Part shown: positions 11,653 to 23,187 of the stretch, piece by piece
How positions within the stretch are numbered: the stretch's first letter is position 1
How the letters are laid out: the number at the start of each line of letters is the position of its first letter
Assembly (NCBI GenBank): GCA_963921425.1
Contig: OY992839.1
Location: forward strand, 16,662,910 to 16,726,909
Origin: Dryas octopetala
Lineage: Eukaryota; Streptophyta; Magnoliopsida; Rosales; Rosaceae
Direction: 5' to 3'
DNA length: 64,000 bases
Made by a program: the position numbers and the translations under genes
The notes under the pieces: model-generated
Seen by the model: only the letters and a program-made list of their open reading frames with translations
Databases searched by the model: none
Told to the model about the DNA's origin: nothing

Positions 11653-14540
11653 AATTTTCCAACTTATATAAAAATAATAATAGAAACACGTACATGGGGA
11701 AGACTTCAAAACCTTTATTAACTAATTATTGTTTCTAGTATGTGTTTCCTTGTAATCAAGGAATAAAAAAAATACATTTTGATCGAGCCCTTTTTTATTC
11801 AAATAAAGGGACCTATTTGTAAGGAAGATCTAGCAAATTCAGTACACAGCAGACTTCATAACCTTTATTCATCTCCTAGTTGGACCTATCACTATTCTTC
11901 TTATTCCCAATGCTTTCTATTCTCACCCTTAACTTCCTCTATGTTTGCGCACACACATTCTCTACAACCCTCCTAAATTTTTAAATACCTGAAGTAGTTT
12001 CAGAAAATTTACTTTTTCTGTGATATCCTTCCCTTAAAAAGGAGATTCATGGAAGTCCATCAAGCAGCTCAATATGTTACCCATCTAAATCACATGAATC
12101 TAATCAATCATGGAAGCAGGGATCCACACTCCACACTCCACACCTCACTGAGTTATCACTTATCATCTGTGCACCTTTAGGCTCTATCTCTAATATATTC
12201 ATTCTCCACTATTGGTTGCAAAATTGTTTAGTATATTTGGTGTTTATTGGTATCAGTTTTGTGGGCATTCTTGTAGATATAAAAAAATCATACACAATAG
12301 GACTAACAACATATTTACACTCTGGAGTTCAAATTATTTATCCCAGTTAAATCCAATACCTCCTCATTCAAAGAAAGTCTAAAATGAATATTACCATTAA
12401 GAGTTAAATCCAACACCTCCTTTATTAAGCGATGGTAACATATACCACCATATAGGAAGACTCATTGTCATGGTTCATTTAAACGGGTTGAAGCTAATAA
12501 TCAATTAACCTAATAGATGGTGGTTGTAGACATTGCTTCTTCTTTATCTCACTTTCCACATAAATATCTGAGATCGAGACAACCGTCCCATTTCTTCCAC
12601 CTCGCTCCCCAAATTAGCAAAGGAAAATCAAATAAGAAAAGAGAGAGAGAAAGGGGGGAGGGGAGAGAGAGAGAGAGAGAAAAAAAAAAGAAAAAAGAAA
12701 CACCCAGCAAAGAGCGTGAGAGTGAAAATTGAAAAACAGAAAGAACGTGAACAAAACATACAAAATATTCAAATCAAGTACTCCACAAAGAATCAGTCAA
12801 AATCATCAAAGTTCAACTTCCAAAACATCCAATTTTAATGCCAAATAAAAATAACCGTCTGGAGTGAGGAGCATAAGAGAAAATGCAAACCTGAAAGCTG
12901 CCTTTAGTGGCTCATCAGCTATTGTTACTCATACATATTCCTAAAAGAGAACATACATAATATATAATCAGTGTGGGTATGAGACATAGCAAACACCAAC
13001 ACAAAATGAATGACAGAAAGAGGGAGAGGGAGATAACTCTAATTCATTAGGCTGGAACTGCGAAAGGCTCACTGACCTTAGCTTTTTCCTTGTACTTTTG
13101 GTATTTATATCAGAAAAAAACCATATCAGTAGTGTTTTTGATTAAAATCATAAAAATTTAGTTCAGAATTTTGATGTTCCTCTAGTTGTCTGTGTATCTC
13201 AACAACCAAATAGAGGAATGAGAAAATTACTAAGGAATTGTTTGTGCTCACAAAGAGTAAGCAAATAACAGAAGTTACGGAAAAAAACGCAAACAGAAAA
13301 GAAAGAAATACCCATTTAAATACTTCACCAACATAAGCATTTTTTTTTTTTTTTTAATTCCAAATCTTCGTATATCCTTGCTTGCTTGGCTTCTGGAGCT
13401 TCTCTAACAATCTAAAAATTGTAGCAACATATGGGAGAAGAAACAAATAAAAAGAAAAGGAACACAGAGAAAAGAAAGAGAGGCCGGATAACTACGTGTT
13501 TATGTTAATCAGGCCGTTAAATGAATTGAACACACAACAGTAAATTTTGTTTGCAAGAAAACAACCAAAAGAAGGTGCTGAAATTTATAATCCATTTTGG
13601 TCATGGGGTTGTCATTACAGACCTGGCAATTGACAGCATTAACAGATTAATTTCAGCAAAATGAACATATGAAATTAGGAACCAATCTAACACCAATGTT
13701 AGATGTGATCTGCATAAGAATTAAAGTGCTTTACAAATTCCTGACAACGATAATGTGTCAAAACTCAAAAATGTTATTATGTCCTGCATGAGGTTAGTCT
13801 AACATTTCAATTTTAATTTGTTTCCTTTGCTTTGTTTCACATTCCTCCATCCATACAACAACCAGCTACTTTCAGAGAACATAGAATATAACAAATATGA
13901 GGAACACTCACATGCCCAGTGACCAGTGAAGCCTTTTAAACAAATAAAATTGACAAAAAAGAAAAAGAGAAGCTTAAAAAATAAACAGAAAAACAAAAAA
14001 AGCTGCTGGTTCGAGTATCTATAGAATTAGTAAATGCATCAGACTATAATTATAGAAACAGTAGTTTGTGTTGGAAAAGAAAATCACAAAAAACACAACT
14101 ATGGGAAAAAAATAAAAAAAAGTAGCCAAATAAGAGAAAGAATGGAGCATACCTTTTGTGATATGTAGCCTCTGCCCAACAGGGGAATTGGTTCTTAGCC
14201 ACTTCAAATCACACACTACCTAATTCAACTTGATATCTCTAGAAACCAAAATAAAAAAGCAAAAAAAAAATTCAACTCCAAAAACCCACTTCTTAAATGG
14301 AGAAATTATCAAAATGTCAAGCAACCCAATTGTAGACCTCAAATTTAACGAATTTAACAGAGAAATCACTACCCAATCTAACATATTGAACTCCCCCAAT
14401 TGGGGGGAAAAAACAAACCGCATACCCAGAAAAAATTTCAATCTCCTCTATGTGTATCTCTTTCTAACAAACTAAGTTTCCAACTTTCCAAGACTTCCAC
14501 TCCCTGAGGTGAATGAAAACGGAGAAAAAGAAAAGGAGGG
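11653..14540. other. AT-rich intergenic DNA, no recognised gene
   Basis: Contains a GA-rich microsatellite (12640-12700), a T-run (13340-13355) and scattered exon-like bits on the minus strand. One is 14216-14151, which ends in AAAAG then GTATGC, a plausible splice donor. I could not assemble a protein. It may include the body of an untranslated or unrecognised minus-strand transcript whose leader would be near 14810. Confidence 0.4.
12640..12702. repeat. GA-rich microsatellite
   Basis: Runs of GAGAGAGAGA, with a purine-only tract continuing into A-rich sequence. Confidence 0.9.
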
Positions 14541-14567
14541 GCTTTAAAAAGAATTCAACAATTTGAC

Positions 14568-14744
14568 AGAATGGAGAGAACCTTCCCGTGGCTTCAGGTC
14601 TCTGTGAACGACGCTGGTCTGAACTGAATGTTGCCAGTGTTCGGAAAGTGAAAGGAATTGAAGAGCAGTTGAGAGGTGAATTGTGCCTTCTTTCCCCAGC
14701 TCCTCCGCACGTCGCCCGCCCATTTCTCTCTGTTTTTTTCCCAC
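14568..14744 (-). other. Short unassigned open frame with an HRDLKP match
   Basis: A minus-strand frame beginning MGGRRAEELG contains the string VVHRDLKP (about 14598-14621), which looks like the catalytic loop of protein kinases. It lacks the following Asn and every other kinase motif, and ends at a stop soon after. It may be coincidence or the leader of an unrecognised transcript. I do not call it a kinase. Confidence 0.2.
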
Positions 14745-14809
14745 TTGTTTTGATTGATTAGCAGATTTCTCTCATAAGCATGATCTTCTTGTTTCTTTTT
14801 TTCTTTCAA

Positions 14810-15211
14810 ACTTTAATCTCATAAATCTTTTTTCCTTTTCGCCCTTAGTTAATACATAATGTTATCAGTATGTTTATTTTCTAAGTGGGGGTTGTTTTGG
14901 GGTGTTGTAAAGTTTAACCTATATATATGCTATTAGCAATTTAGCAGTTGGAAAGATGTATAAGATACAACATCTTTATGTTATGTACACACTGCATGCA
15001 TAGAATGATTAAATTCACATGGAATGCTGAGTAATAAAAGAAAACAAATCAATATATAACCAGAAAATACTAATGGATGAACTGCTGAACATCAAATATA
15101 ATCCACATAAAATTTAGTTTAATTCTAGTATACTACTTCCTCCACCCATATGATCCAAAAATTGACAGAACAAATCAAAACACTTAATCAGTTGCTCCGA
15201 AAATAACCTAC
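14810..15211. other. Intergenic, 3' side of the F-box gene
   Basis: AT-rich DNA with no open frame that stands out. It must contain the 3' untranslated region of the minus-strand F-box gene. I see no clear polyadenylation signal to choose among several AT-rich candidates. Confidence 0.5.
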
Positions 15212-16564
15212 CTATGGGTAATGGACATGTTCTGGTAGTAGTGTAGGAACTGGTGTCGGCCACCATGGTATCGAAATTGAGAAGACTCTCATCCAAGGCC
15301 AAAAGCCATTCATATATGGACTCATCTCTCTAGCTATCTTTAAGGTTCTTGTTCGAATGTTGCAGATGACAATCTGTCCACCCATATCTAGATACCAGAT
15401 ATTGTCATCATTTGGGTCCAAAGCCAGCACCCAAGTCTTGTGGCGCCTATTTACCCATCTGGTGATCAAACCATCTTCCGAAACCATGTGTTCTAAGCAA
15501 ACCTTGTGCATCAAACACCATTTCCACTTGCTTCCATCTCCATCGACCTGATGATCTTCTTTCAACTGCCAAACACATAGACTGACTGGAGGTCCACTTA
15601 GAGTGGCAGGCATGGGATACAATTGGCACATCTGCAGACAACCCCGCGCGCAAACACCTAGGCACTCAACTGTTGTCCTATAGTCTATAGGCTCATCAAA
15701 TTCAATGAACCGGTGACATTTACGACCCATTATATCATCATGATCATGATCATTAGGGTTAATAATAATATTGTCATCGAGCACCGCCAACGCATCTGGA
15801 TCCAACCCGATAATGCCACCATAACCAGGCCAATACAACATTCCATTGTAAGCAATGCCTGCCCGGTTGAAAGAGAAAACAAAACTAATATTTTCTGGTG
15901 GGCACGATACAACTGACTTTCTCCAGTTACCTGTTTCAGAAGAGAAGATCTCCACATTGAATTGGAAGGAATTATTACCTGCAAATCTAATAATTCGCAC
16001 AACCTTGAACCTATACTCAGCATTAAGGCCATGGATGATTGTACCAGTTCTAATTTCATCCTCATTAGAGTTGCAGATGAAACCCACTTGTACGATATGG
16101 TGGCATGGAGTAGGGGTGGGAGGAAGAGCAACCCATTGCCTTGTGTGTGGATTGCAGATGTAGTAATCAGTTTGATAATTTATGGTTGGGCAGCACAAAA
16201 CTAAGTCATTGTAGGTCGCCACCACAACTGGCAGTTGATGTTGATCTCGAAAAGGAGGGAGCGAACCCAGAGTCATAGATAACCAGCTGCTGCTGCCTGC
16301 AGTTTTGAACTCCAAAAGCTTGAACGAGGTGATGTCAACATACTCCGTTTTCTGTCTGATTGCCGTCCAGAACACCGGAATACGAATTATGGGCTTTTGC
16401 TTATCACTTTTCAGACATAGAAAGCGGCCAACAAAATACGGATTGGAGATGAGAGTGCACCAACGTTTCGACACACACTTGCATTGAAAAGCAAATTTAT
16501 AGAAAGGAAGTCGACAGAGGATTTCAACCAATACACTTTCAGGGAGATCATCAATATTAATCAT
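15212..16564 (-). CDS. F-box protein (450 residues), apparently intact host gene
   Basis: Predicted substrate-recognition subunit of an SCF (Skp1-Cullin-F-box) E3 ubiquitin ligase. The F-box is at about residues 3-48: DDLPESVLVEILCRLP, then KCVSKRW and LISNPYF, with the usual Leu/Pro and Trp positions that contact Skp1. The remainder resembles the F-box-associated (FBA/kelch-like) beta region: NDLVLCCP and YYICNPHTRQWVALPP, then repeated Trp-rich strands such as CVWQLKE and WYLDMGG. One uninterrupted exon, as in many members of this family. The chosen Met precedes INIDDLP. The same frame stays open for about 70 codons upstream without a Met but includes a basic KRLKRSSK stretch, so a spliced upstream start exon is possible. 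It is the only intact, clearly host gene in the window, lying between transposons. The substrate is unknown. Confidence 0.88.
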   Translation of the reverse strand: MINIDDLPESVLVEILCRLPFYKFAFQCKCVSKRWCTLISNPYFVGRFLCLKSDKQKPIIRIPVFWTAIRQKTEYVDITSFKLLEFKTAGSSSWLSMTLGSLPPFRDQHQLPVVVATYNDLVLCCPTINYQTDYYICNPHTRQWVALPPTPTPCHHIVQVGFICNSNEDEIRTGTIIHGLNAEYRFKVVRIIRFAGNNSFQFNVEIFSSETGNWRKSVVSCPPENISFVFSFNRAGIAYNGMLYWPGYGGIIGLDPDALAVLDDNIIINPNDHDHDDIMGRKCHRFIEFDEPIDYRTTVECLGVCARGCLQMCQLYPMPATLSGPPVSLCVWQLKEDHQVDGDGSKWKWCLMHKVCLEHMVSEDGLITRWVNRRHKTWVLALDPNDDNIWYLDMGGQIVICNIRTRTLKIAREMSPYMNGFWPWMRVFSISIPWWPTPVPTLLPEHVHYP

Positions 16565-17050
16565 GGCTAGTTTTGATGATCTTTTTAATCTTTTTGAACA
16601 TCTTTGTAAGTAATCATGATCAGAGGTCGGTGCTACAAGGCTAATTCCTTTGCTAGGAGTATCAGTATCACCAGATCTCGTGGTTGATTGGCTGGTGAAG
16701 GCAGCGGAAGCTTGACTGGGACTAGTGTCCGATCGATAGATGCCGATTGCTGAGAGATCTAAATGAGAGAATGTGCGAGTAAGCCAGGTCTAATTACACA
16801 CATATATATATTAGAATAGGAAACTAAAATTCTCAATACAACTAGGAGTTCCAATACAAATAGGAATCACAATTACTACAAGGAAACATAAGTATCGAAA
16901 GGGTAACCAGGCGACCAACCTGGCGGAGAAGGAGATAGGGCGACGCCGACGGCGATCAGGTGAAGGCAGAGTCAAAGGTGGCGTGTATGTCGGAAAACTC
17001 GCCGCAGACAGTGGATGCAAGCAAGGCTGAACGTTGAAAAGTGCACATAA
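16565..17050. promoter_or_regulatory. Upstream region of the F-box gene
   Basis: On the minus strand there is an open but Met-less stretch (16565-16790) preceded by TTAG (possible splice acceptor), then an AT-rich ATATATAT tract (16800-16812), and further upstream a GC-richer block (16900-17030) with a possible donor (CGCCAG then GTTGGT at about 16910-16925). This fits a 5' untranslated exon plus intron, but splicing is inferred only. Confidence 0.4.
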
Positions 17051-18660
17051 GGGTCAGCAATGGGCCGGGCTTTCCCTGCCCAAATTTTTCGGTTCGGACC
17101 AGACTCGGACTTGAATTATAGAAGCTCAATAGGATTTTCGGACCGGGCCGGGCAGGACTAGGCCCGAATGGGCGGCCCAGAATGGGCCCAAAGTCTATTT
17201 AGACACATATATATCTTTAATAAAAAAATAAAGAATTTTGACTATGTTGTGATTTGAACATAAGTCCTCACATAACAAGCTTCAACTTTTAATCAATTAA
17301 GCTGACTAATTTATTTGTCAAGTTTGTGAATTATAACATATTTAATAGGTCTTTCGTTTGTTTACTTCAATAAATTATTAATATGCTTATTAAGTTATTA
17401 TATAATATTATTATATTAGTAATAGTGTACTACTATAAATAATAAAGTTTTAAAATTATATACAACATTACAACCATAATAAAACATAAATGTACATATG
17501 TTTTATTATATATTTTATTACATATTTTTATAAACAAACGATGCAATTGTGTTTTCAACGATCTGAACCGTTCAAATTTTAGTTCCTCACTCAAAGATAA
17601 TTCGTGTAAAAAATGAGCTCAATCGGAGATGTTAAAATGACATAACGGTGGTCGAATTAATGAACGATCGTGGTTTTTCTAATGATGATCGAATGGGTAG
17701 ATGAATTTCAATTTGGCCGATTTTTTGTAAGAATAATCTTTGACTATGAACATAAAAAATGAACGGGTCAAATTGTTGAAATCACGTTGTGGTCTTCATA
17801 ATTATGGAAACAACAAAGTTTCAACGGGAAAGTTATTAAAATTATACTCTTCAAGTGTATTTATATGTAGAAGCTCACATATAAATCATGTTTCAACGAT
17901 CCGAACCGTTCAAACTTTAGTTCAAACTTTAGTTCCTCACTCAAAGAGAATACTTGCAAAAAATTAGCTCAATCGGAGATGTAAGAGTGACGTAATGGTG
18001 GTCGAATTAATGAATGATCGTGATTTTTCTAATGATAATCGAACATTAGAACGGGTAGATGAATTCCTATTTGGCCGATTTTTTGTAAGGATGATCTTTG
18101 ACTATCAACATATAAAATGAACTGTTCAGATCGTTGAATTAATGAACGATCGTGGTTTAATAACTTTAATTATAGTTGTATTATAAAAGTTTATTATAAT
18201 AACTTTAATAACTATAGTTGTAAATTTATAATGTTGTATATAAGTTTAAAAGTTTATTATTTATGGTATTACACAGTTTATACTATTACTATTTACTAAC
18301 ATTATATGATTATAGTATTATATAATAATTTAATAAGCATATTAATAATTTATTAGAGTATACAAACGAAAAACTTATTAAATATGTTATGATTCACCAA
18401 TTAGACAAATAAACTAGTCAGCTTAATTAGTTGAGAGTTGAAGTTTGTTCCATGAGATCTCTTGTTCGATTCATAACATAGCCAAATCCTATATTTTTTT
18501 TTATTAAAGATATATTGTGTGTAAATGGGTTTCGGGCGGCACGTGGGCTTCAAGGAGATGGCCCAAGCCCAGCCCAATGACTATTCGAGCCAGGCCAGGC
18601 CGGCCCAAATTTCGGGCCAAATCGGGCTTCGGGCCCAATGGGCCGGGCGGGCTTCGGAAG
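17051..18660. mobile_element. Foldback-type transposable element with inverted repeats of about 450 bp
   Basis: The left arm (about 17060-17480) and right arm (about 18190-18655) are long, imperfect inverted copies. Both contain, in inverse order, GGGCCGGGC-rich outer ends, ATATCTTTAATAAAAAAA, TTAATCAATTAAGCTGACTA-like and ATATACAACATTA-like stretches. Outer ends rich in GGGCCGGGC resemble some plant hAT-derived elements, but I find no clear 8-bp duplication, so the family and exact ends are uncertain. No coding capacity. The centre is a direct repeat (see next entry). Confidence 0.75.
17540..18145. repeat. Two direct copies of a block of about 200 bp, spaced about 345 bp, inside the foldback element
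   Basis: Copies at about 17546-17765 and 17890-18140 share TCAACGATC...GAACCGTTCAAA, GCTCAATCGGAGATGT, GGTCGAATTAATGAA, TTGGCCGATTTTTTGTAA and ATCTTTGACTAT. The second copy has a short internal duplication of TTCAAACTTTAG. A third partial copy of GAATTAATGAACGATCGTGG is at about 18136. Confidence 0.8.
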
Positions 18661-19210
18661 CTGAATGACAATGCTTGCTTTTGTCCTCAAAACACATGTC
18701 GCCAAATCAAATAATTACATGTGTTCATCTTTTATTTCTTAAACTCAGTAACCAAACACACCAAACCACATATCCAAACATTATTTTTCTACTATTTTAT
18801 CTTTTTATTTTTTTCAAAAAAAAAAAAAAAAATCTCTCTTATCCCTAAAGTCTTAAATTTTGGAATCAACAGAAATAGTGGGGTTCCAAAAATACAAAAA
18901 ATTTCCACACCAATATCGATATCGATAAAATTTAGACAAAAACGATAAATATTATGAAAAAAATAAAGAAAATTTGAATGAAACTTTATAAGATCTTTAT
19001 TTAATCAATTATTTACTACTTTAATTGACACAAATAAATTTAATTATATAGTTGGTTTGTATGATATAGAATGAATATAATGCGTGTTAACATACATTAT
19101 TACTTAGAAATTATTCACAAATTATAGAAATTTGTTTGAACAAACTTAATTTATTTATACTACAACTTTCTACATTTCATACATCGCATGATTACTAAGT
19201 TACATCAGTA
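18661..19210. other. AT-rich intergenic sequence
   Basis: A-rich and T-rich tracts (for example 18815-18832) and no supported gene. Confidence 0.6.
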
Positions 19211-19366
19211 CGTAACTTAGTACCTCATAGAGCTCTTAGGTTAATGTTCATTGTATTCATCATTTTTATGTGTAAAATAGGTGTATTACGTAACTTAGTA
19301 CCTCATAGAGCTCTTTGGTTAATGTTCATTATATTCATCATTTTTATGTGTAGAATAGGTATACTA
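19211..19366. repeat. 78-bp tandem duplication
   Basis: Two units starting CGTAACTTAGTACCTCATAG at 19211 and 19289, differing at only a few bases. Confidence 0.9.
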
Positions 19367-19625
19367 CAAATAATCATCATCAAATGATAAATTCTCAAAA
19401 TAATTTTGTAAATAATTATTAACATACCAATAATATTTTAAGTAAATAATTATAAAATCTAATTTTAGGCTTTCACTACTTTTAAGACCCAAGTTTTTTT
19501 TTTACGTTTGAAGGAGGTCTGGTTTATACCAAACCGGTCCCTTTTTTAACTTTTCCATTTCTTTCTCTGTCTCTCCCACTCCCTCTCTCATTTCTCTCAT
19601 TTCAAACTCAGCTCCATTCTCTCTC
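19367..19625. other. AT-rich stretch with a pyrimidine-rich end, possible promoter/leader
   Basis: After AT-rich DNA, 19550-19650 becomes CT-rich (repeated TCTCTCTC), typical of plant 5' untranslated leaders, immediately ahead of the gene fragment at about 19650. Confidence 0.4.
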
Positions 19626-19649
19626 TTCACTGTCACTCTCTCTCTCCTC

Positions 19650-20177
19650 GATGCAACCCCGTCCGGCCATGGATGGCGGCGAGACCCGCCTCCCCGTGCT
19701 CACCTCTTCCTTTCCATGACCTCCGTTCGTCCATCTAGTCACCGATAGGAGGCCTCTTGAGGAGTTCACAGGGTGTCCTTCTTTGACTGAGTTGCTCACA
19801 ATTGTTGGGTTTGAGAATATGGATGAAAAAGCTCTGCTTTTGAGTGATGAGGGAGGTGGTGGTGGTGGTGATGGGTTTGTTGGGTCTGGACTTGATGGGT
19901 CTTTGGGTTTGGATGATGGGTTTTTGGATTTGTTGGTTTGGGACACTGCTTCTGTTGTTAGTCTTGATATTTGATTGTTTGCAATCCAACTTACAAATTT
20001 AGACTCTGGGGGTTCCTCCTCTGCCTAAGGTATGTATTTTAACTTGTTCAACTTCTATTTCTCTTAAATTAAGAAAATTTTGCCTAGAATTCAGAGAAGG
20101 GTGGTAACTTGTTATTAGCCAGAGAGTTGAGGTATCTTCAGTCTTTTGTAAACGAAGCTACTATGATGGATTTGGGT
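19650..20177 (+). pseudogene. Broken gene fragment, family not recognised
   Basis: A plus-strand frame starts at an ATG near 19650 (MQPRPAMDGGE), meets an in-frame TGA near 19718, then continues in the same frame through RPLEEFTGCPSL and TELLTIVGFENMDEK, an acidic start to a Gly run and a Gly/Asp/Leu-rich tail, to a stop at 19972-19974. A second exon-like block follows (about 20117-20177: RELRYLQSFVNEA, then MMDLG), preceded by TTATTAG and cut off where retrotransposon LTR sequence begins at 20178. The composition and motif-like start look like a real gene, but I do not recognise the family. The stop codon and the LTR junction argue that this is a truncated copy. Confidence 0.45.
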
Positions 20178-20430
20178 TGTAGAGACGGATAAACGATTTG
20201 TTAAAGCATGCAAATCCATTAATCAACCTACAACTAACATGCAAGATAGAATAAATACCTACATAATTAAATTAAATAAAAGAAAACAGCAACTAATTAC
20301 AAAATCTCAATTCATATTGATGCAAGATTCAGAACCACAAACTAAAATAAAATCAGAAATATAAACTAAACATAAAATCAGAATTCTAGAAGAAAAGGAA
20401 AACAAAAATCAGAGATACATCACATTATCT
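20178..20430 (-). mobile_element. LTR D, first fragment (A/B retrotransposon family, antisense)
   Basis: Begins abruptly with AGAGACGGATAAACG, which lies well inside the LTR of the A/B family, and follows it in reverse to about 20425 (AAAATCAGAGATAC). It is joined there to another antisense LTR (C). The 3' end of LTR D is missing. Confidence 0.75.
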
Positions 20431-21978
20431 CATTCCAAGTATACTCGCAAGTGCACGAATCGCATCAGTAGCAAAGTGTACAAGCACGAGGTCGATCCCA
20501 CAGGGAATGGTTAATATACAATAAATCAATGCAATTAATCACTAGAATAACTAAATGGGGGGTTTTGGAAAGATGGAACACACGCACACATCACCACACG
20601 CACACACCCTTTATTCTATCTTGCAATGTTAAGTTTTCAGTTTCAAATCAGATAAGCATGCAATAACCATCCAAGGCTAATGACAGTTAATTTGAACACA
20701 ACATATTAAAGTTTGACTGCTAAAAAGGTTTGGCTAGTTACTTTCTCGCAATTGTTCTCCTAATGCATAAACTAAGAGCTTCTTGGGCCTTCCTTAGCCA
20801 GTTAACCTACATGTTCCCTAGTTCAAGCTAAGGCAGCTGTTACCCATGCATGAGTCATTAAGATTTGTGAGAACGTCAAACATGCACAACATATAAGCTT
20901 TGACTATTTCCTTATAGAGGTCGCCCAACCCCACTACCAAGAATAATTCCTTATTCCCTTGTTACTTGTGGTTTAGTGTCTTTGACTATTTCACAGCTAA
21001 ACCTAACAAATAAACTAGATGCAATTACCCTAAGGTGGCCAGTCAAAGGATGCAAACAACTAGTGACGGGTTCTAATAGATAGTGGAAATTTAATACATG
21101 CAAACATCAAACTAACAGACCAAGAGACGGATAAACGATTTGTTAGAACATGCAAATCCATTAATCGACCTACGACTAACATGCAAGATAGAATTAACTA
21201 ACCTGCATACTTAATTTAAATAAAACAAAACAGAAACGATAAACAAAGTCCCAATTCATGCTTGCTAAAGGAAATCAGAAACGCAAAACTAAAAGCATAA
21301 ACTAAACAACTAAATTAAATTGCATAAACTAAAAGAAATCAGAACCATGCACTAAATAAATTCAGAATCATAAACTAATTAATTTCAGTAGCATAAACCA
21401 ACAATAAAATAGAAAACTAGAAGGAAAAAGAAACAAAATCAGAGATGCAAACACTAGGGTGGCTGCGGCAAGGAGAGAGGAAGAAGGAGGCACCTAGCAA
21501 GCAGGAGGAACTCACGGCAAGGTGAGCTAGGGCATGCGGCAGCAGGCTGGTCCTTCTCTCTCTCACTTGTCACGCCACCTTCTCTCTCTAGAACCCTCTG
21601 AATTCGGCTCTCTCTCACTTTCTCTAACTTCTAAAAATAAAAACCTAAAACTGAAAATTAAACTAACAGGAGGCAAGAGTGTCTAGGGTTCTGAAGTACA
21701 TGATATATTTATAGAGGTGAAATCCTTGAGAGGCAAGGAGAAGGTGACTTGCGGCAGCAGCGAGGGTTAGGGTGCAATGGGCTTGCGGGAAGGCTTGTCC
21801 TCTTGGGCTTAAGTGGCGCATGCAAGTCAGCTAGGCCCCCCCTCCTTTGCGCATGGGCTGCTGGTCTTGGACCTTGATGTGCTTTGGGCTCCCATGTGTT
21901 GGGCTGAAGTGGCTTGCACAAGATGGGCTAGGGTTTCACTCCATGGGCTTCCACCTTGGGCTTGCATCTTGGGTTTGC
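20431..21978 (-). mobile_element. LTR C, left part (A/B family, antisense)
   Basis: Reverse complement of the 3' two-thirds of the family LTR, from CATTCCAAGTATACTCGCAAG-like sequence to the position where element B is inserted. The extreme LTR terminus is missing or rearranged at about 20426-20440. It continues at 29106. Confidence 0.8.
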
Positions 21979-23179
21979 TGATGAGTGTTCATTTTACGCT
22001 ATTTTATGATACTAACTCCCTAACCTAGAGTGTTAGAACTCGATCTTTTTGTGTCTGTTGTCTTGTTTTTGTGTTTTTAGGTCGAATGAAGCATAAATAG
22101 GAAATAGGAGCAAATGGAGCCGTTTTGGGACATTTTGTGGTCAAACTAGGAAAATGGGTCAATTCCTGGTCAAACCAGGAAAAGAGCTGAAATCCTAGTC
22201 AAATGAGGATTCCTAGTCACACTAGGAAACATCAAGTCCAGAACCATCATTGTCGAGCCAGAAATGAGAAATCCTGATTGGAAAAAGAATTCCTGGTTGA
22301 ACTAGGAAACCTAACCCTACTAGGGAAAGGAGTCCTAATGACACTAGGAGACTCCAGGGGTAATATGGTCATTACGAGAAGTCAAAATGGATAAAGAATC
22401 TTTCATTTACAAGAAATCCTAGTTGGACTAGGAAATGTTGGTCAAAGTCAACTTAATCAAGTCAAGGTTCCAAAAGCTTCTAGAAGGTGGTGGACATCCA
22501 TGGAATCAAATGGAGGGAAGAAATGAATTCGAATCCAAGAAGGAGAGAGGGGTAAAATTGGAAGTCAAAGTCAATGGTCAAGGGTCAACCATATCATGTC
22601 ATGAAGTCAATTGGACTTTTGGCCTAGGTGAAGTCGAAATCCACAAGAATGGTGAGGTGGCAGCCCAACACATTATTTGCATGCTTGCAGCCTATTCAGC
22701 CCAAGTCATACAGCCATGCGCAAGCCATGCATTCCTAAAGCCCATCACGCCACTTGCTTGTTGCAGCCAGCCCATGTTCTTTTAAAGGAAACCCTAGCCC
22801 ATCACGCCTACAAAGAAAAAGCCCAAGGAATCCTAGCTGAAAAAGAAGTCAAAACCCTGGAAAATAGAGCACCAATTTCGACAGCAAATCTGTAATTCTC
22901 CAGAACGAATCAGGTAGCATGCCATATATGGTTGGAAAGATACGGATGTTAGCTTCGCAGGGAATTTTACGGATTTCGATTCCGAGTTTTCTAGCTCAAG
23001 ATATGGTCATTTTAGTGAAGGTAGCGCAGCAGTTCCGCGAGCTGAAAAGGGAGTTACGCCCAAAAAGAGCCCAAATCAGCCCAAGGCCCATGTTTGGCCG
23101 AAAATTATAAGTCTTGGTGTGCAAAGAATGCACTTATCCCACATTGAAGAGAAAGAGAAATCTCAGCCCCACTCTCCTC

Positions 23180-23187
23180 TATAAATA
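23180..23187 (+). promoter_or_regulatory. TATA box of B 5' LTR
   Basis: TATAAATA preceded by a CT-rich stretch; the transcription start is expected about 30 bp downstream. An identical box lies in the 3' LTR at 27860-27867. Confidence 0.65.

Noticed and set aside
14598..14621. Protein kinase catalytic loop HRDLKP
   Set aside because: No Asn after the motif, no DFG, no glycine loop and a stop soon afterwards; treated as coincidence.
22435..22785. 116-codon frame present twice (also 27115-27465)
   Set aside because: The duplicate presence is because both are LTRs of element B; it lies in U3 upstream of the TATA box and shows no domain.
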